A stretch of 64,000 nt of DNA from Altibacter sp. HG106. Lineage in GTDB: Bacteria > Bacteroidota > Bacteroidia > Flavobacteriales > Flavobacteriaceae. Both the position numbers and the translations under genes were made by a program. The notes under the pieces were generated by a model. That model did not search any database, was not told the origin of the DNA, and was given only the letters and a program-made list of their open reading frames with translations. Shown here piece by piece: positions 8,174 to 18,852 of this stretch. The stretch covers positions 124,001 to 188,000 of the forward strand of contig NZ_JAQQTD010000007.1 in NCBI RefSeq assembly GCF_028561755.1. Reading direction: 5' to 3'. Numbering within the stretch: position 1 is the first letter of the stretch; each line of letters begins with the position of its first letter.

Positions 8174-9298
8174 ATGAAATACGTATCTAGAAAACCCGCA
8201 CTTATTTTATTGGCCGATGGCACAATTTTCCACGGAAAATCAGTTGGAGGCAGAGAAGGAACCGCATTCGGTGAAGTTTGTTTCAATACCGGAATGACTG
8301 GCTATCAGGAGATTTTCACCGACCCATCCTACTTCGGTCAGTTAATGGTAACAACCAATGCGCACATCGGAAATTACGGCACACAAGAAGAGGAGGTAGA
8401 ATCAGAAGGCGTTAAAATCGCTGGCCTCATCTGTAGAAATTTCAGCTATCATTATTCGCGTGCAGCAGCCGATGATTCACTCGAAGGCTTTTTGGAAACG
8501 AATAATCTGCTGGCCATTAGCGACGTAGATACCCGAGCGTTGGTAAGCTATATTCGTGATCATGGTGCTATGAACGCAGTTATTTCGACCCGAGTTGACG
8601 AGGTTTCTGAACTGAAGAAGGAACTGGCTAAAACGCCCGATATGAATGGTCTGGAATTGGCGAGTAAAGTGTCTGCTAAAGAACCGTACTTCTTCGGAAA
8701 TGAAAAGGCAACCTATAAAGTAGCGGCTCTTGATTTGGGCATCAAGAAAAATATCCTAAGAAACTTGGCGAAGCGCGATTGCTATATCAAGGTATTTCCA
8801 TACAATACATCTTTCGAAGAATTACAGGCGTTTCAACCAGACGGATATTTCATCTCTAATGGTCCCGGTGATCCCGAACCGCTATCCGGCGCGATTTCGG
8901 TTGCCAAGAAAATTATTGCGACAGGAGCACCACTTTTTGGTATCTGTTTAGGACATCAAGTGATCGCCTTGGCCCACGGTATTGGCACGTACAAAATGCA
9001 TCACGGGCATCGCGGCATCAATCACCCCGTTGTAAATTTGCTAACAGGTAAGGGTGAGATTACGTCACAAAATCACGGGTTCGCGATCAATCGCGAAGAG
9101 GCAGAAGCGCACCCCGATATTGAAATTACGCATCTACATCTCAACGATAAGACGGCTGCTGGTATTCGTGTCAAGAACAAACCTGTGTTTTCGGTACAAT
9201 ATCATCCGGAAGCCAGCCCAGGGCCGCATGATGCGAGATATTTATTCGACACCTTTTTGGACAATATAAAACAAACACAAACTGTAGAAGCCCATTAA
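8174..9298 (+). CDS. carA: Carbamoyl-phosphate synthase small subunit
   Basis: The glutaminase subunit that releases ammonia from glutamine for carbamoyl-phosphate synthesis, used for pyrimidines and arginine. The 374-residue product has the CarA N-terminal domain (VGGREGTAFGEVCFNTGMTG, about 24-43) and a class I glutamine amidotransferase domain. The nucleophile Cys258 lies in LFGICLGHQV, and His344 and Glu346 in VQYHPEASPG complete the triad. The large subunit gene carB is not in the window. A -7-type element TACCTTTG lies at 8150-8157. Terminator sequence overlaps the stop codon. Confidence 0.97.
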   Translation: MKYVSRKPALILLADGTIFHGKSVGGREGTAFGEVCFNTGMTGYQEIFTDPSYFGQLMVTTNAHIGNYGTQEEEVESEGVKIAGLICRNFSYHYSRAAADDSLEGFLETNNLLAISDVDTRALVSYIRDHGAMNAVISTRVDEVSELKKELAKTPDMNGLELASKVSAKEPYFFGNEKATYKVAALDLGIKKNILRNLAKRDCYIKVFPYNTSFEELQAFQPDGYFISNGPGDPEPLSGAISVAKKIIATGAPLFGICLGHQVIALAHGIGTYKMHHGHRGINHPVVNLLTGKGEITSQNHGFAINREEAEAHPDIEITHLHLNDKTAAGIRVKNKPVFSVQYHPEASPGPHDARYLFDTFLDNIKQTQTVEAH

Positions 9299-9313
9299 TA
9301 TGGGCTTTTTTTT
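9289..9313 (+). terminator. Terminator overlapping the carA stop
   Basis: AGCCCAT (9289-9295) pairs with ATGGGCT (9300-9306), the loop contains the carA TAA stop, and eight Ts follow. Confidence 0.85.
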
Positions 9314-9387
9314 GGGCGGAAAACGAAAACGTTTTAGTGTTAAATTTCGATGAAAAATACCGGGGTGTGGCGAAGTAATTCCGCTGA

Positions 9388-10719
<1,332 letters not shown>

Positions 10720-10740
10720 AATCATTCTAGCGAATCGTAC

Positions 10741-10770
10741 AAAGCTGTCAAATCCTTGGCAGCTTTTTTT
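10741..10770 (+). terminator. Terminator after eno
   Basis: AGCTGTCAA pairs with TTGGCAGCT (one G-T pair) around an ATCC loop, followed by eight Ts. Confidence 0.88.
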
Positions 10771-10894
10771 TATCGTCGATGGTTAGATGCGTTTTAATAA
10801 TTTTTTAACCAAACCAAAGCGGATAAAATGTTAATAAATACCTTAACATTTTGTATCTTAGCACTTCTGAATTTTCAAAAATCTTTTCAACTAT

Positions 10895-12181
10895 ATGTCA
10901 AAAATTGCTACCCTTGAAATAGACGGTAAAAAGTACGAATTTCCCATTACCACAGGAACCGAGAATGAATCTGCAATCGATATTAAGGCGCTGCGATCCA
11001 GCACCGGTGGCATTACTACCATCGATCCAGGTTATAAGAATACTGGTTCTTGTGAAAGTGCCATCACCTTTTTGAATGGTGAGGAAGGAATTCTTCGTTA
11101 TCGCGGGTATGCCATAGAAGAACTGGCGGAAAAAGCAGATTTTCTTGAAGTTGCTTACTTGTTGATTTTTGGAGAATTACCCACGAAAGAACAACTCTCG
11201 AAATTTCATTCTGATATTAAGGCCCAGTCCCATGTCGATGAAGACGTGAAAAAAATTATTGATGGATTTCCGAAGTCGGCTCACCCCATGGGGGTATTGT
11301 CCTCTTTGACATCTGCCCTGGTGGCGTTCAACCCTTCTTCAGTGAATGTAGATAGCGAAGAAGACATGTATAATGCCATTGTAAGGATCCTCGGAAAATT
11401 CCCTGTATTAACCGCCTGGGCATACAGAAAGCGTGTTGGACTTCCGCTCGATTACGGAGACGATTCCTTGGGCTATGTAGAGAACTTCTTAAAGATGATG
11501 TTCAAGAAGCCAAGTGGCGAATATTCCACTAATAAAGTGGTAGTCGACGCGCTAGATAAGTTACTTATTCTTCATGCCGATCACGAACAGAACTGTTCTA
11601 CGTCAACCGTACGGATGGTAGGGTCTTCCCATGCGGGTCTTTTTGTATCTATCTCCGCAGGAATTGCTGCCCTTTGGGGCCCACTGCACGGAGGCGCGAA
11701 TCAAGCCGTGATCGAAATGTTAGAAGGAATTAAGGAAGATGGGGGCGACACCAAAAAATACATGGCGAAAGCCAAGGATAAGGAAGATCCCTTCCGATTG
11801 ATGGGCTTCGGGCACCGCGTATACAAGAACTTTGATCCACGTGCGAAAATCATTAAGAAGTCGGCTGACGAAGTACTAGGCGATCTAGGCGTAGACGATC
11901 CCGTTTTAGAGATCGCTAAAGGTCTGGAAAAAGAAGCCCTGGAAGATTCTTACTTCGTTGACAGAAAACTATATCCGAACGTTGACTTCTACTCTGGAAT
12001 TATCTATCGAGCGATGGGGATCCCGGTTGAAATGTTCACGCCTATGTTTGCCTTAGGCCGACTGCCAGGATGGATTGCGCAGTGGCGCGAAATGCGACTT
12101 CGGAAAGAACCAATCGGACGACCACGCCAAGTGTATATTGGTGAAAACCTAAGGTCCTTCAAGGAAATAGATAAACGATAA
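10895..12181 (+). CDS. gltA: Citrate synthase
   Basis: Condenses acetyl-CoA and oxaloacetate to start the TCA cycle. The 428-residue protein belongs to the large, hexameric type II family, with the N-terminal beta domain preceding the helical core. Visible are HADHEQNCSTSTVRMVGSS (first catalytic His region), GPLHGGANQAVIEML and MGFGHRVYKNFDPRA (second catalytic His). The upstream gap holds a TATCTTAG element at 10854-10861 and AT-rich sequence. It is followed by a small hairpin and then a guanidino-modifying enzyme in the same direction. Confidence 0.98.
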   Translation: MSKIATLEIDGKKYEFPITTGTENESAIDIKALRSSTGGITTIDPGYKNTGSCESAITFLNGEEGILRYRGYAIEELAEKADFLEVAYLLIFGELPTKEQLSKFHSDIKAQSHVDEDVKKIIDGFPKSAHPMGVLSSLTSALVAFNPSSVNVDSEEDMYNAIVRILGKFPVLTAWAYRKRVGLPLDYGDDSLGYVENFLKMMFKKPSGEYSTNKVVVDALDKLLILHADHEQNCSTSTVRMVGSSHAGLFVSISAGIAALWGPLHGGANQAVIEMLEGIKEDGGDTKKYMAKAKDKEDPFRLMGFGHRVYKNFDPRAKIIKKSADEVLGDLGVDDPVLEIAKGLEKEALEDSYFVDRKLYPNVDFYSGIIYRAMGIPVEMFTPMFALGRLPGWIAQWREMRLRKEPIGRPRQVYIGENLRSFKEIDKR

Positions 12182-12186
12182 TCTTA

Positions 12187-12213
12187 AAAGCATCCAATAC
12201 TTGGGTGCTTTTT
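12187..12213 (+). terminator. Probable terminator after gltA
   Basis: AGCATCCAA and TTGGGTGCT pair over nine bases (one G-T pair) around a TAC loop, followed by five Ts. The next start codon (12225) lies only 11 bases further on, so read-through could matter for the following gene. Confidence 0.7.
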
Positions 12214-12224
12214 CAATTTCAGTT

Positions 12225-13139
12225 ATGTTGAAAGTACACATCACCGACGAAATTTCACGTCTGCGGGCCGTTATCTTAGGGACCGCAAGAAGCAATGGCC
12301 CTGTGCCGGCGCTGGAGGATGCCTACGATCCCAAATCAGCGGAACACATTAAAGCAGGCACCTACCCAAAGGATGAGGATATGGTTCGTGAGATGGATGC
12401 CGTCGCCAAGGTGTTTGAAAAATATGACGTTACCGTCTATCGGCCCAGAGAAATCGAAAATCTCAATCAAATTTTTACGCGCGATATCGGTTTTGTTATT
12501 GACGATATTTTTATCAAAGCCAATATTCTGCCCGACCGGGACGAAGAGATTGAAGCGATTCAATATGTGATCGATCAAATACCGAAGGATAAAGTGCTTC
12601 AGTTCCCTGAGGAGGTTCACGTAGAAGGAGGTGATGTCATGCCCTGGAACGACTATATTTTTGTAGGAACCTATTACGGGGAGGATTACCCAAATTATAT
12701 TACTGCGAGGACCAACGTAGAAGCTGTGGAAGCCTTACGGAAAGCCTTTCCGAAGAAAACCGTTAAATCGTTCAGCTTAAGCAAGTCGAATACAGCCGCA
12801 AAGCGAAATGCCCTGCATTTAGATTGTTGTTTCCAACCTTTAGGCAATGGCAAAGCGATAATTCACAAAGAAGGATTTTTGGTAGAAGAGGAATATCAGT
12901 GGTTGGTCGATTACTTCGGAAAAGAAAACTGCTTCCACATTACGCCTCAGGAAATGTACGATATGAATAGTAACGTTCTTTCGATTGCTCCAGATGTTAT
13001 CATTTCAGAAAAGAACTTCACAAGACTAAATACCTGGCTCCGAAGCGAGGGCTTCACCGTAGAAGAAGTTCCCTACGCCGAAATAGCCAAACAAGAAGGC
13101 TTACTGCGCTGTAGTACGCTACCGCTTATTCGAGATTAG
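12225..13139 (+). CDS. Amidinotransferase/arginine deiminase-fold hydrolase
   Basis: 304 residues of the guanidino-group-modifying (GME) superfamily, which includes dimethylargininase, arginine deiminase and amidinotransferases. These use a Cys thiolate to attack a guanidino carbon. Visible are TRDIGF with Asp87, the HVEGGDV acidic motif (about 132-138), His198 in NALHLDCCFQPL and the nucleophile Cys296 near the end in LLRCSTLPL. The ATG at 12225 is chosen because an upstream in-frame TTG falls inside the terminator hairpin of gltA. The substrate cannot be read from sequence; its neighbour CtlX two genes on hints at arginine or citrulline metabolism. Confidence 0.85.
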   Translation: MLKVHITDEISRLRAVILGTARSNGPVPALEDAYDPKSAEHIKAGTYPKDEDMVREMDAVAKVFEKYDVTVYRPREIENLNQIFTRDIGFVIDDIFIKANILPDRDEEIEAIQYVIDQIPKDKVLQFPEEVHVEGGDVMPWNDYIFVGTYYGEDYPNYITARTNVEAVEALRKAFPKKTVKSFSLSKSNTAAKRNALHLDCCFQPLGNGKAIIHKEGFLVEEEYQWLVDYFGKENCFHITPQEMYDMNSNVLSIAPDVIISEKNFTRLNTWLRSEGFTVEEVPYAEIAKQEGLLRCSTLPLIRD

Positions 13140-13696
13140 TCATTCGCTATGGTTCGAATGACGCGGGCGGGATTTCCGGCGACAAAAGCATTGTCGGGAA
13201 CGTCCTTCGTAACCACCGCACCAGCGCCTACCACTGCAGCATTGCCAATGGTCACTCCGGGGCAAACAATTGCGCCCCCTCCAATCCATACTTGATTGCC
13301 GATGGTTATCGGTTTTGCATACTCTGTACCCGAATGGCGCGCTATGGCTTTCATTGGGTGTGTCGCTGTGTAGAGTTGAACATTAGGAGCAAGCATCACC
13401 TGATTCCCAATTTGAACTGACATGACATCCAGAATGCAACAATTGAAGTTCATAAAGACGTCTTTCCCCACGGTGATATTGTATCCATAGTCGCAATAAA
13501 AAGGAGGCTCAATCCATAATCCGTCTCCGGCAGATCCAAAAAGCTTATAAAAAAGGGCATTTCGCGCTTCTTTATCTGTATCACCCATGGTATTGATTTT
13601 TTGAAACAACAAGCGAGCATTGTGGCGCTCCTCGACGAGTTGCGCATCTAAGGGATCGTAAAGGTCGCCCCGAAGCATTTTATCTTTTTCGGTCAT
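13136..13696 (-). CDS. Maltose/galactoside-type O-acetyltransferase (left-handed beta helix)
   Basis: 186 residues. The N-terminal helical segment (KMLRGDLYDPLDAQLVEERH, the Mac domain) precedes hexapeptide repeats forming a left-handed beta helix, with NFNCCILDVMSVQIGNQVML, ATHPMKAIARHSGTEYAKPI (catalytic His) and the end IGNAAVVGAGAVVTKDVP. It transfers acetyl from acetyl-CoA to a sugar hydroxyl; the sugar is unknown. The start MTEKDKM is preferred over a longer form 11 codons upstream because homologues begin this way. It is convergent with the preceding gene: the two stop codons overlap by 4 bases. Confidence 0.88.
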   Translation of the reverse strand: MTEKDKMLRGDLYDPLDAQLVEERHNARLLFQKINTMGDTDKEARNALFYKLFGSAGDGLWIEPPFYCDYGYNITVGKDVFMNFNCCILDVMSVQIGNQVMLAPNVQLYTATHPMKAIARHSGTEYAKPITIGNQVWIGGGAIVCPGVTIGNAAVVGAGAVVTKDVPDNAFVAGNPARVIRTIAND

Positions 13697-13889
13697 GGTT
13701 TTTCTTTTGTTAAAGGTAGTATATTCCACATGAATGCGGTGATAGTAACTCAGGCAGAGAGGCTATGTCAGGCAGCGGATAGGTCGCTTGCAAGCGCTCA
13801 AAAAACGGTTGAAAAAATTTAAATTACGAGTTCATTTTTGGGGAATAATTTCGGTAGTTTTGCAATCAATTTATGAACTACATTTCCCT

Positions 13890-14822
13890 ATGAAACAAAT
13901 CACTGATACCGTCCTGATGGTTCGCCCGGTTGGCTTCCGAATGAATGAAGAAACCGCTGTGAATAACTATTTTCAAGAAGATATCGATTTGAAGAATGCG
14001 GAAATTAATGCCAAGGCCCAAGCCGAATTTGATACGTTTGTTGAAAAGCTTCGATCGGTTGGAATTCAAGTGGTGGTATTTCGAGATGATAGCCAATTAG
14101 ATACGCCCGATTCCATCTTTCCAAACAATTGGGTGAGCTTCCATGAGAACGGTGATGCCGTCATCTATCCCATGTTTGCGGAAAACCGTAGAAAGGAACG
14201 TCGCGAGGAGATATTTACGACCTTAGAAGAGCATGGTTTTGAGGTGAAGCATATTGTAGATTATACCGATGCGGAGCAAGAAGGGTATTTCTTGGAAGGA
14301 ACAGGAAGTCTGCTCTTAGATCGCGTTCATAAAAAAGCGTATTGCGCGCTTTCCCCGAGAGCCGATGAAGAACTGTTTATCGAATTCTGCGAGGATTTTG
14401 AATACACCCCGGTGATTTTTACGGCGAACCAAACGGTGAATGGTGAACGCATGCCTATTTATCATACCAACGTGATGATGTGTCTGGCCGAAGAATTTTG
14501 TGTGATTTGTTTGGATGCCATCGACAACCGACTTGAAAAGAAGAATGTGGTGCAGCATCTCAAAGCTGATGGAAAGGAATTAGTGCCTATTTCGGAAGCG
14601 CAAATGCATCAGTTTGCCGGAAACATGCTACAGGTGCAAGGAGAACACAATAAGTACCTGGTGATGAGCAAGGCGGCGCACGACAGCCTCGACGCGTCAC
14701 AAAAAAAGATCATTGAATCTCATTGCGAGATCTTAAGCAGCGATCTTACCACCATTGAAACCTGTGGCGGCGGAAGTGCTCGCTGTATGATGGCCGAGGT
14801 ATTTCTTCCGAAGAAATCTTAG
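13890..14822 (+). CDS. ctlX: Citrulline utilization hydrolase CtlX
   Basis: 310 residues of the CtlX branch of the GME superfamily, related to arginine deiminases and agmatine deiminases. Motifs are MVRPVGFRMN (about 10-19), the acidic-substrate segment PDSIFPNNWVSFH (about 73-85), GTGSLLLDR, His192 in PIYHTNVMMC and Cys299 in the terminal GGGSARCMMAE. The ATG at 13890 is preferred over an upstream non-ATG start because the protein then begins with the family N-terminus. A good -7 element (TAGTTTTG, 13855-13862) lies 28 bases before it. The family is proposed to act in citrulline use; the exact reaction here is inference. Confidence 0.88.
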   Translation: MKQITDTVLMVRPVGFRMNEETAVNNYFQEDIDLKNAEINAKAQAEFDTFVEKLRSVGIQVVVFRDDSQLDTPDSIFPNNWVSFHENGDAVIYPMFAENRRKERREEIFTTLEEHGFEVKHIVDYTDAEQEGYFLEGTGSLLLDRVHKKAYCALSPRADEELFIEFCEDFEYTPVIFTANQTVNGERMPIYHTNVMMCLAEEFCVICLDAIDNRLEKKNVVQHLKADGKELVPISEAQMHQFAGNMLQVQGEHNKYLVMSKAAHDSLDASQKKIIESHCEILSSDLTTIETCGGGSARCMMAEVFLPKKS

Positions 14823-14824
14823 CC

Positions 14825-16252
14825 TTACTTCGAAGTAGCGATATTTCGAATCATCCCTTCGAAGATAAAGTAATGAAACGGGAGCATCAAATACCAGTAG
14901 ATGCGCCCCCAGAGTCCGCGGGGTCGAAAGGTCGCTGTTTGATGGAGTACATTCTTTTCATCGATACAAAACTCCAGCCAGGCCTCTCCGGGCACGCGCA
15001 TTTCAGCAAATAAGAGCAGGCGCTTGTCTTCTTTGTCTGCTAACAATACCCGCCAAAAATCCAAAGAATCACCTTCATAGATCTTATTGGGATGAGTACG
15101 CCCACGCCGCAGTCCCACTCCTCCAAAAAGTTTGTCAATATAGCCTCGGATCTTCCACAGCGTTGTGGCGTAGTACCAGCCTTTATTTCCTCCTATCGAC
15201 CAGATATTCTCCAGGGCTTGTTCAGGGTGGGTAAGCGGGAGTTGTTTCTCGTCTTTTAAACAACCGTACTTTGGCACCTGAATATAGGGCTCCAATCCTC
15301 TTCGGAAACGACCGCTTACCATAGAATCCTTCCAGGAAGAAATCACCTGGTTCTGCTCTATTTTCTCGAAGGCCAGTTCAATTGCGGTACGATAACCAAT
15401 GGGCTGTACGTTAAGTAGTTCTTGTAGCCGGGTATCTTTGGAAATCACCTCTACCCGCATACTGTCTACTAAATTTAAGGCAAGCTTGTAGGAGGTAGAC
15501 GTAACGAAATAAAGCCAATAGGAAGATAGTCGGGGCGACATCACGGGGACGTCGAAAATATACAATCGAAGGTTTCGAACGGTACAATAGGTTTGCATCA
15601 TTTCCTTATACGTAAGAATGTCGGGTCCTCCAATGTCGTATGATTCATTATAGGTAGCCTCAGTTCCAAGAACTCCGGTGAGGTAGTGCATCACATCTCG
15701 AATAGCAATGGGTTGACAGCGCGTTTTTACCCATTTCGGAGTAATCATCAGGGGAAGTTTCTCACAGAGATCTCGTATGATCTCAAAAGAGGCGCTTCCA
15801 GAACCTACAATGATAGCCGCCCGTAATACCGTGAGTGCAACCTCTCCCTTGGAAAGAATCTCCTCCACGTTTTTACGAGAGCTGAGGTGTTTGGAAAGTT
15901 CTTCCTCGTTGCTGATCCCGCTTAGGTAGATGACTTGTTGACAATGGGTAGGAGCTAAGTATTTCAAAAAGTGTGATGCCGATCGGGCCTCCTTTTCATC
16001 AAAATCTTGCGTAGAACTGCTCATCGAGTGGATGAGGTAGTACGCTGCGTCAATGTCGATAGGAAGTTTCGAGGGTTCAGGATCTTCTAAGAAATCAATT
16101 TCTATAATTTCGATGCGTTCTCGCATTTTGGCATCCACAGCGAGCCGCTTGGCGTTGCGTACCACGCATACTACCTCATGTCCGGCTTCTAAAAGTAAGG
16201 GGAGGAGTCGCATGCCAATATATCCATTGGCGCCCGTAAGCAAAATCTTCAT
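14825..16252 (-). CDS. SDR-family NAD(P)-binding protein with DUF2867 domain
   Basis: 475 residues. The N-terminal part is an atypical short-chain dehydrogenase/NmrA-like Rossmann fold (MKILLTGANGYIGMRLLPLL, TGXXGXXG type), continuing with IDAAYYLIHSM and YLSGISNEEELS. The C-terminal third is a DUF2867 domain (GNKGWYYATTLWKIRGYID, GLRRGRTHPN, LDFWRVL) ending in a membrane-prone segment before IRNIATSK. Such proteins are usually called NAD-dependent epimerase or YbjT-like; no substrate is known. The start at MKILLTG is preferred over an earlier in-frame ATG because it gives the canonical nucleotide-binding N-terminus. It is convergent with ctlX. Confidence 0.86.
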   Translation of the reverse strand: MKILLTGANGYIGMRLLPLLLEAGHEVVCVVRNAKRLAVDAKMRERIEIIEIDFLEDPEPSKLPIDIDAAYYLIHSMSSSTQDFDEKEARSASHFLKYLAPTHCQQVIYLSGISNEEELSKHLSSRKNVEEILSKGEVALTVLRAAIIVGSGSASFEIIRDLCEKLPLMITPKWVKTRCQPIAIRDVMHYLTGVLGTEATYNESYDIGGPDILTYKEMMQTYCTVRNLRLYIFDVPVMSPRLSSYWLYFVTSTSYKLALNLVDSMRVEVISKDTRLQELLNVQPIGYRTAIELAFEKIEQNQVISSWKDSMVSGRFRRGLEPYIQVPKYGCLKDEKQLPLTHPEQALENIWSIGGNKGWYYATTLWKIRGYIDKLFGGVGLRRGRTHPNKIYEGDSLDFWRVLLADKEDKRLLLFAEMRVPGEAWLEFCIDEKNVLHQTATFRPRGLWGRIYWYLMLPFHYFIFEGMIRNIATSK

Positions 16253-16358
16253 TGTATAAATGTAGGACTTCCTAGCGTTCAATCTCGTTAAAAAGGGGTT
16301 AAGAATCGCAGCGGCACCTAATTATCTTCTATCTTTATTCACTAAACCAACCGTTCTC

Positions 16359-16565
16359 ATGAAGATTTTAAAAACCGTTTTGGTCGTTGTGGGTCTCGTA
16401 TTGATTGCAATCGGACTCTATAACGCGTTTGTTCCGCAACAGGTGGTAGATATTGGTCCGCTTGAGGTTTCCGCCAAGGAAGGGCTCAGCAATCAAACCA
16501 TCGCTATGATCGCCTTAGGCGTTTTGGCACTCCTTGCCGGCGCATTTATGAGGCCCCGCACTTAA
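16359..16565 (+). CDS. Small two-helix membrane protein of unknown function
   Basis: 68 residues. Two hydrophobic helices (about 5-24 and 46-63) flank a short polar loop with VDIGPLEVSAKEG. The protein ends in a basic tail (MRPRT). Most likely an inner membrane protein with the loop outside the cytoplasm. A TATCTTTA element lies upstream. Its stop overlaps the stop of the next, convergent gene in a TTAA. No family name is recognised. Confidence 0.7.
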   Translation: MKILKTVLVVVGLVLIAIGLYNAFVPQQVVDIGPLEVSAKEGLSNQTIAMIALGVLALLAGAFMRPRT

Positions 16566-16993
16566 GAAGGGAATTGACCGGAGGCGATATAGGTTGCTTT
16601 CGCAGCCGATAGATTTTTCATAAAGCGATGAATTTTCTTGTCGGAAGGTCGCGCTGTAACCTTTACATATTGCGTCTCACGATAGATAGAATATAGTTCT
16701 GCCTCTCCTTTATACAAAGTAAGTTTGTGATAAGGGATCACCCATGCATACGATTCTAAGAGCGAACGGAAGCCCACAATAATACCCGAAGGGCGCATTT
16801 CAATGTTACAAACATTGCGGTTGTTGTCTAAAATCAGGAGATTGTTAATGGTTACGCTCGCTTCGGTGATAATGAGGTGCCCAATTCCAATCCCGCCTCG
16901 TTTGATTCGTTCTTTGAGCGAAAATGGCTTGCCAACTTCACCTTCTATCTTGCGAACTACCTGGTGATTGTTATACGATACATTCAATAGCAT
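16562..16993 (-). CDS. Conserved hypothetical protein, cytoplasmic
   Basis: 143 residues, no signal peptide or membrane segment. The sequence alternates short beta strands (VSYNNHQVVRKIEG, HLIITEASVTINNLLILD, MRPSGIIVGFRS) with a C-terminal helix (KIHRFMKNLSAAKATYI). That resembles a small PH-like beta sandwich closed by a helix, but I do not recognise the family. It is convergent with the small membrane protein and divergent from argS, so it is transcribed alone. Confidence 0.7.
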   Translation of the reverse strand: MLLNVSYNNHQVVRKIEGEVGKPFSLKERIKRGGIGIGHLIITEASVTINNLLILDNNRNVCNIEMRPSGIIVGFRSLLESYAWVIPYHKLTLYKGEAELYSIYRETQYVKVTARPSDKKIHRFMKNLSAAKATYIASGQFPS

Positions 16994-17069
16994 AATTCCT
17001 CTAAAGATACGGAATTGACCCCTAGCAAAAAGGGAAAATCCCGTATCTTTGCCCCCTTAAAACCGTCTT

Positions 17070-18851
17070 ATGAAGTTGCAGGTATTGCTTTCAGAACACA
17101 TTAAAAAAGCCGTCCACGAACTTTTCGATGCGACGCTCGAAACCGTAGAGTTTCAGGCGACGCGCAAAGAGTTTGAAGGCGATATTACAGTCGTAGTATT
17201 TCCTATGTTACGCGTGGTGAAAGGCAATCCGGCAGTCATTGGGGAGCAGTTGGGGAGCTATCTGGTGAAATCGGTAGCGCAGGTAACTTCTTTTAATGTG
17301 GTGAAAGGGTTTTTAAATATCGTGCTTAGCGACGATTATTACCTCAATTTTTTCTACGCTTCAGGGCCGTTCGAGCACTTCGGAATGGTTTCCGAAGGAA
17401 CTGATGCCGTGATGGTGGAATACTCTTCTCCCAACACCAACAAACCCTTGCATTTAGGACATATCCGAAACAACTTGCTGGGATATTCGGTGGCTGAAAT
17501 ACTAAAAGCCTCTGGAAAGAAAGTATATAAAACGCAGATCATCAATGACCGAGGTATCCATATTTGTAAAAGTATGTTGGCCTGGCAGCGCTTCGGAAAC
17601 GGTGAAACTCCTGAGTCTACCGGACTGAAGGGAGACAAACTGGTTGGAAATTACTATGTTAAATTCGATCAGGAATACAAAAGGGAAGTTGCTGAACTCG
17701 TTGCTAACGGTACTTCCGAAGAAACCGCGAAGACAGAAGCTCCTATATTAATAGCGGCCAAAGAGATGCTGCGAAACTGGGAAGCCGGAGATCCCGAAAC
17801 CGTGGCCTTATGGCAGAAAATGAATGGTTGGGTGTATAAGGGATTCGATAAAACCTATAAGGCCTTGGGTGTTGATTTTGATACGCTTTATTACGAAAGT
17901 GATACCTATTTGCTTGGGAAAGAGGTGATTGAAGACGGTCTCGCTAAAGGGGTTTTCTATACGAAGGAAGATGGGTCGGTTTGGTGCGACCTTACCGAAG
18001 ACGGCTTAGACGAGAAACTGGTATTGCGCAGCGACGGGACCGCGGTCTATATGACGCAGGATATGGGTACCGCCGTGCAGCGAATCAAAGACCATCCCGA
18101 TGTCAACGGAATGATCTATACCGTTGGTAACGAGCAAGACTATCATTTCAAAGTCTTATTCCTGATTCTGAAAAAACTAGGGTATCAATGGGCCGAAAAC
18201 CTGTTTCATTTAAGCTACGGAATGGTCGATTTACCTTCCGGAAAAATGAAAAGTAGAGAAGGTACTGTTGTAGATGCCGACGACCTTATTGCCGATATGG
18301 CTAAGACGGCCGGTGAAATTTCCGAAGAGCTTGGAAAGATTGATGATCTTTCCGAAGTAGCGAAGAAAGAATTGTATCACACCATCGGCTTGGGAGCGTT
18401 GAAATACTATATTCTGAAAGTGGATCCCAAGAAGCGAATTCTTTTTAACCCGGAAGAGAGTGTTGATTTCCAGGGGAATACGGGGCCATTTATTCAGTAC
18501 ACCTACGCTCGTATCCAATCTATTTTGCGAAAAGCGGTAAGGCAATTGCCTATGGATCGAGCGATAACACCCAACTTCGAATTACACGAAAAGGAACGGG
18601 AGCTATTAAAACTGTTGCAGCAATTTCCGGAAACGGTGCAACAGGCAGCCGAACAATACAGTCCGGCCCTGATCGCCAACTATACGTATGAATTGGTGCG
18701 CGAATTCAATTCGTTCTACCAGAACGTACCTATTTTAGGCTTGGAAACCGAAGCGGTCTCTATCTTTAGAGTACAATTAGCGGAAGCCGTGGGAAAGGTG
18801 ATTAAAAATGCATTTTCGCTATTAGGAATTTCGGTGCCAGAAAGAATGTAG
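17070..18851 (+). CDS. argS: Arginyl-tRNA synthetase
   Basis: Class I synthetase charging tRNA-Arg. 593 residues with an N-terminal additional domain (about 1-110), the HIGH-type motif HLGH at 128-131 in NTNKPLHLGHIRNN, the KMSKS-equivalent KMKSREGTVV, and the C-terminal DALR anticodon domain (IQYTYARIQSILRK onward). A perfect -7 element TATCTTTG lies at 17044-17051. No -33 element is found at normal spacing. The stop is one base from the stop of the convergent TonB receptor gene. Confidence 0.96.
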   Translation: MKLQVLLSEHIKKAVHELFDATLETVEFQATRKEFEGDITVVVFPMLRVVKGNPAVIGEQLGSYLVKSVAQVTSFNVVKGFLNIVLSDDYYLNFFYASGPFEHFGMVSEGTDAVMVEYSSPNTNKPLHLGHIRNNLLGYSVAEILKASGKKVYKTQIINDRGIHICKSMLAWQRFGNGETPESTGLKGDKLVGNYYVKFDQEYKREVAELVANGTSEETAKTEAPILIAAKEMLRNWEAGDPETVALWQKMNGWVYKGFDKTYKALGVDFDTLYYESDTYLLGKEVIEDGLAKGVFYTKEDGSVWCDLTEDGLDEKLVLRSDGTAVYMTQDMGTAVQRIKDHPDVNGMIYTVGNEQDYHFKVLFLILKKLGYQWAENLFHLSYGMVDLPSGKMKSREGTVVDADDLIADMAKTAGEISEELGKIDDLSEVAKKELYHTIGLGALKYYILKVDPKKRILFNPEESVDFQGNTGPFIQYTYARIQSILRKAVRQLPMDRAITPNFELHEKERELLKLLQQFPETVQQAAEQYSPALIANYTYELVREFNSFYQNVPILGLETEAVSIFRVQLAEAVGKVIKNAFSLLGISVPERM

Positions 18852-18852
18852 C

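Noticed and set aside
13785-13796. Perfect palindrome CGCTTGCAAGCG as an operator
   Set aside because: A single 12-bp palindrome upstream of ctlX with no second copy nearby; too little to call a binding site.
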